A DNA stretch of 8,209 bases. Source: Acidimicrobiaceae bacterium. GTDB lineage: Bacteria; Actinomycetota; Acidimicrobiia; Acidimicrobiales; UBA10347. Positions 6,300 to 8,209 of the stretch are shown here, piece by piece (positions within the stretch are counted from its first letter, which is position 1; every line of letters begins with the position of its first letter). Location: NCBI GenBank assembly GCA_003485885.1, contig DNHM01000294.1:239-8447 (forward strand), given 5' to 3'. The notes under the pieces were generated by a model. The model did no database searches, had not been told where the DNA came from, and worked only from the letters and a program-made list of their open reading frames with translations. A program made the position numbers and the translations under genes.

Positions 6300-6578
6300 A
6301 TGAGCCGAACCGAGTTTGACCGCATCCGGACCGAGGGTGGCTACGACGAGCCGTACGTCGTCGACTTTGCCGTACGAGGCAATCCCGAGATGCACGCGCA
6401 TCCATTCGATGCAGTGCTGCTCATGACCAGCGGCGAATTCACGCTCAAGTTCGAATCCAACGAACAACAGATGCGCGCTGGCGACCTGTGCATGGTCGAG
6501 GCGGGAACGCTGCACGCCGAGGTGTGCAACGCAGGCGAAGCAATCGCCATCGCCGCCGCTCGCCCGGTCTCAAGCTGA
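6300..6578 (+). CDS. Single-domain cupin (Cupin_2-like)
   Basis: The 92-aa protein is a minimal beta-barrel cupin. Motif 1 is HAHPFDAVLLMTSG (32-45) with His32 and His34, and Asp37 near the place of the usual Glu. Motif 2 is GDLCMVEAGTLH (61-72) with His72. Three His plus an acid would hold one divalent metal. Small cupins of this kind act as isomerases, dioxygenases, lyases or ligand-binding accessory proteins, so the exact role is open. No DNA-binding domain is fused, so it is not an AraC/XRE-type regulator. It follows the 79-aa gene by 43 nt and converges on the oxygenase gene. The start has a -10-like hexamer 6 nt upstream rather than a ribosome binding site. Confidence 0.85.
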   Translation: MSRTEFDRIRTEGGYDEPYVVDFAVRGNPEMHAHPFDAVLLMTSGEFTLKFESNEQQMRAGDLCMVEAGTLHAEVCNAGEAIAIAAARPVSS

Positions 6579-6684
6579 CACCGCACCTCCTGCCCTGAGA
6601 GCAGTGACGTCGTGCGACTCACGCAGGGTCAACCGCAACGTCGATTCCGCAATCAAGTCTGGACCCAGAACCCGTTGGTGTCCT

Positions 6685-6718
6685 CGACTTCTCGAAGCGA
6701 GTCGCCCTCGACCGAGGG
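6685..6718. terminator. Paired hairpins between convergent cupin and oxygenase genes
   Basis: CCCTCG (6705-6710) and CGAGGG (6713-6718) are perfect inverted arms separated by only 2 nt, so the folded loop would consume the innermost pair; they touch the oxygenase stop codon. Just to the left, CGACT (6685-6689) and AGTCG (6700-6704) form a second weak stem. There is no T tract on either side, so intrinsic termination is only possible, but the convergent position fits. Confidence 0.3.
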
Positions 6719-7708
6719 CTAGTTGCCGTAGTGCTCTGGCATGCCCTCGCCCGAACGCATGTCTTCGATGGCGCGGGTCGCGTCGGCAATAGCCGACTCG
6801 AGTTCAGCGATAACAGCATCGCCGTCGCTGGTGAACTCCAACTGATCGATCAGGGTGGCCAAGCGACCCTTGGTTCGCCATGCCGCCATCTTCGCCCACT
6901 CGGTGAACAACACTTCGGGGTCGTCGACGCCAATCAGGTCTTTGGTTCGACTCTGCTCCTCGCGTGACGTGTCGAGCGCGACATAGCCGTTGACCATCGA
7001 GATCCGTTCACACACCGAATGCAGCGGACCAGCCCGATGCACGACCATGTTGCCGTGCAGCGCAATCGCATAACCCGGACCGGGGAACTCAGGCTGCACG
7101 GTCCGCTCACGCGGCGGCACCTGGCCTGTCGATGCCAGCTGGGCAGCCTCGTGTTTCGTTCCCACGAAATACTCGAACCGACCGCCGTCGACCTTGGCCG
7201 GGTCCGTGACCGTCAACACGAAGTCGAGCGGCAATGTGTCGTGATGCCACTTATCGATCGGCTTCTCAACATGGTTCGGCGAGAAGTTCATATGCCCAAG
7301 ATGCATCGGCATCGGGTGGGGAGCGATGTCGATCCCGTAGATCGCCTCGAGATGCGCATTGAGCTCCTGACTAATACACAGGTCACGCAACCACTTCGAT
7401 CGATAACAGCCGCCCCGCACCATATTCTCGATGCGATCGCCAGCATTACGAGCGTAGGGACGCAGCCGCCGCGCCGTCTCCAACATGATGGCCGCACCCT
7501 CGTCGCTCAGGATCCGAAATGGTGATGACACCGCAACCGGCGTGGCCTTGGTCGCGATCTCGTCCTCGCCGTAGCCGAGGTCAGCGAGCATCACGATCTC
7601 GACAGGAGCCTCGAGCTGAAGATGCCTTGCTGGATCGAACGTTGGCTCGTCGTCGAGCCATGCATATCCAGCAGGCAGCGTCTCAGGAAACGGAACGGCA
7701 ATACCCAT
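6719..7708 (-). CDS. PhyH-type Fe(II)/2-oxoglutarate-dependent oxygenase
   Basis: The 329-aa protein shows the phytanoyl-CoA dioxygenase-like jelly-roll core. The iron triad is the HxD pair His155-His156-Asp157 (ligands His155 and Asp157) in DKWHHDTLPLDF and the distal His224 in VVHRAGPLHS; Arg235 in SVCERIS is the expected 2-oxoglutarate anchor. GGRFEYFVGTKHE (175-187) matches the family's loop before the distal His. All cofactor residues are present, so it should hydroxylate, or otherwise oxidise, an organic substrate using O2 and 2-oxoglutarate. The C-terminal ~50 residues are a probable helix outside the core. A GTG at 7783 in frame would add 25 basic residues, but the ATG at 7708 has GAGAGAG 5 nt upstream and the conserved part starts after it. 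It converges on the cupin gene and diverges from the dehydratase gene. The substrate is unknown. Confidence 0.85.
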   Translation of the reverse strand: MGIAVPFPETLPAGYAWLDDEPTFDPARHLQLEAPVEIVMLADLGYGEDEIATKATPVAVSSPFRILSDEGAAIMLETARRLRPYARNAGDRIENMVRGGCYRSKWLRDLCISQELNAHLEAIYGIDIAPHPMPMHLGHMNFSPNHVEKPIDKWHHDTLPLDFVLTVTDPAKVDGGRFEYFVGTKHEAAQLASTGQVPPRERTVQPEFPGPGYAIALHGNMVVHRAGPLHSVCERISMVNGYVALDTSREEQSRTKDLIGVDDPEVLFTEWAKMAAWRTKGRLATLIDQLEFTSDGDAVIAELESAIADATRAIEDMRSGEGMPEHYGN

Positions 7709-7713
7709 GAAGG

Positions 7714-7720
7714 CTCTCTC
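7714..7720 (-). promoter_or_regulatory. Shine-Dalgarno-like site that favours the shorter oxygenase start
   Basis: On the minus strand GAGAGAG ends 5 nt before the ATG at 7708. The alternative GTG at 7783 has no comparable site. Confidence 0.45.
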
Positions 7721-7871
7721 GACATGCGGTGAACGTGGTCGATCAGTATGGCCGACACGCCGCGACTTCACCGACTGTGTCACACCGCAGGAGTACTTTT
7801 GCCGCAGGCTTCCAGGTCTGAACCCGGAGCCGGGGCCTTTCTCACTCTTTAGGTCCAGGCCACCCGCGGTC

Positions 7872-7877
7872 TACGGT
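7872..7877 (+). promoter_or_regulatory. Candidate -10 element for a leaderless dehydratase transcript
   Basis: TACGGT fits TANNNT and ends 6 nt before the ATG at 7884, the same arrangement as before the cupin gene. No Shine-Dalgarno is visible. A -35 is not convincing. Confidence 0.4.
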
Positions 7878-7883
7878 CTGGTC

Positions 7884-8209
7884 ATGAGCACTGACGATCG
7901 AACTCGGTACTGGACTCGGGCCAACGTAGAACTGCGGGCCGCGGGATTTGATCCCGCCGACGTTGCTGGCCGCACCGCCATCATCACCGTGGCCGCGCCG
8001 TACACAAACGCGCACCGGTGCAACAACCGGGTACGCGAAATCGGCGACCTGATCCTGCAAGCGATCGAAGCTCGGGGCGGCCAAGGATTGCTGGTGGGAG
8101 CGCCCGCTGTCTCCGACGCTCTCACCCAGGGCACACCCAACGCCGGCTACAGCCTGGTGTCACGTGACCTGATCGCCGACGCGATCGAGTTAGGACATCG
8201 CGCCCATCA
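7884..8209 (+). CDS. IlvD/Edd-family dehydratase, N-terminal part (3' truncated by window)
   Basis: The frame is open from ATG 7884 to the window end (108 codons plus 2 bases). It matches the start of dihydroxy-acid/6-phosphogluconate dehydratases, Fe-S enzymes that remove water from 2,3-dihydroxy acids to give 2-oxo acids. Recognisable parts are a strand ending in RCN (Cys46, in place of the usual PCN cluster-ligand Cys), VSDALTQGT (76-84; Asp78 is the expected metal-binding Asp, with Ala for the usual Gly after it) and YSLVSRDLIADAIEL (89-103), close to the family's most conserved stretch. The substitutions suggest a branch other than the housekeeping branched-chain amino acid enzyme, perhaps one for sugar acids or a specialised intermediate. 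The remaining cluster Cys residues lie beyond the window. It diverges from the oxygenase gene across 175 nt. Confidence 0.85.
   Translation, partial: MSTDDRTRYWTRANVELRAAGFDPADVAGRTAIITVAAPYTNAHRCNNRVREIGDLILQAIEARGGQGLLVGAPAVSDALTQGTPNAGYSLVSRDLIADAIELGHRAH

Noticed and set aside
7709..7783. GTG at 7783 as the oxygenase start
   Set aside because: No Shine-Dalgarno precedes it, and the extra 25 residues are basic and low in recognisable structure; ATG 7708 has a better site. It cannot be excluded fully.

Overview
The window is G+C-rich and densely coded. Genes often start at an ATG or GTG with a -10-like hexamer in place of a Shine-Dalgarno, which suggests leaderless transcription. Protein families and codon choice look like a free-living actinobacterium, possibly of the Acidimicrobiia/Ilumatobacter type. 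That placement is inference: there is no rRNA or marker gene here. I see no tRNA, rRNA, CRISPR array, insertion sequence or phage gene, and no stretch above 300 bases lacks a gene.

Layout, left to right. (1) The 3' end of a beta-ketoacyl synthase gene overlaps by 14 nt a complete class I adenylate-forming (acyl/aryl-CoA or acyl-ACP) ligase gene, both on +. (2) After a convergent gap with a terminator-like hairpin, an alpha/beta hydrolase and a classical short-chain dehydrogenase (SDR) lie on -, with the SDR upstream. (3) A divergent promoter region carries a 16-nt direct repeat at 19-bp period. (4) A + strand series follows: an APH(6)/hydroxyurea-kinase-like phosphotransferase, a divergent Ldh_2-family NAD(P)H dehydrogenase, an unrecognised 79-aa protein with a strong ribosome binding site, and a single-domain cupin. 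(5) A PhyH-type Fe(II)/2-oxoglutarate oxygenase lies on -. (6) Divergent from it is the 5' end of an IlvD/Edd-family dehydratase gene that runs off the window.

How the genes may work together is inference. The synthase-ligase pair looks like acyl activation and chain extension. The SDR and hydrolase could reduce and hydrolyse an intermediate. The kinase, Ldh_2 enzyme, cupin, oxygenase and dehydratase all belong to families acting on small hydroxylated or carboxylated molecules. This could be a specialised-metabolite or unusual catabolic locus, but strand switches and separate promoter-like signals argue against one operon, and no single known pathway is recognised. The most unusual points are the Ldh_2 protein lacking the family's Ser-His-Gly...Arg motif, the 79-aa orphan, the hairpin/operator between it and the cupin gene, the tandem repeat before the kinase, and recurrent leaderless-type starts.
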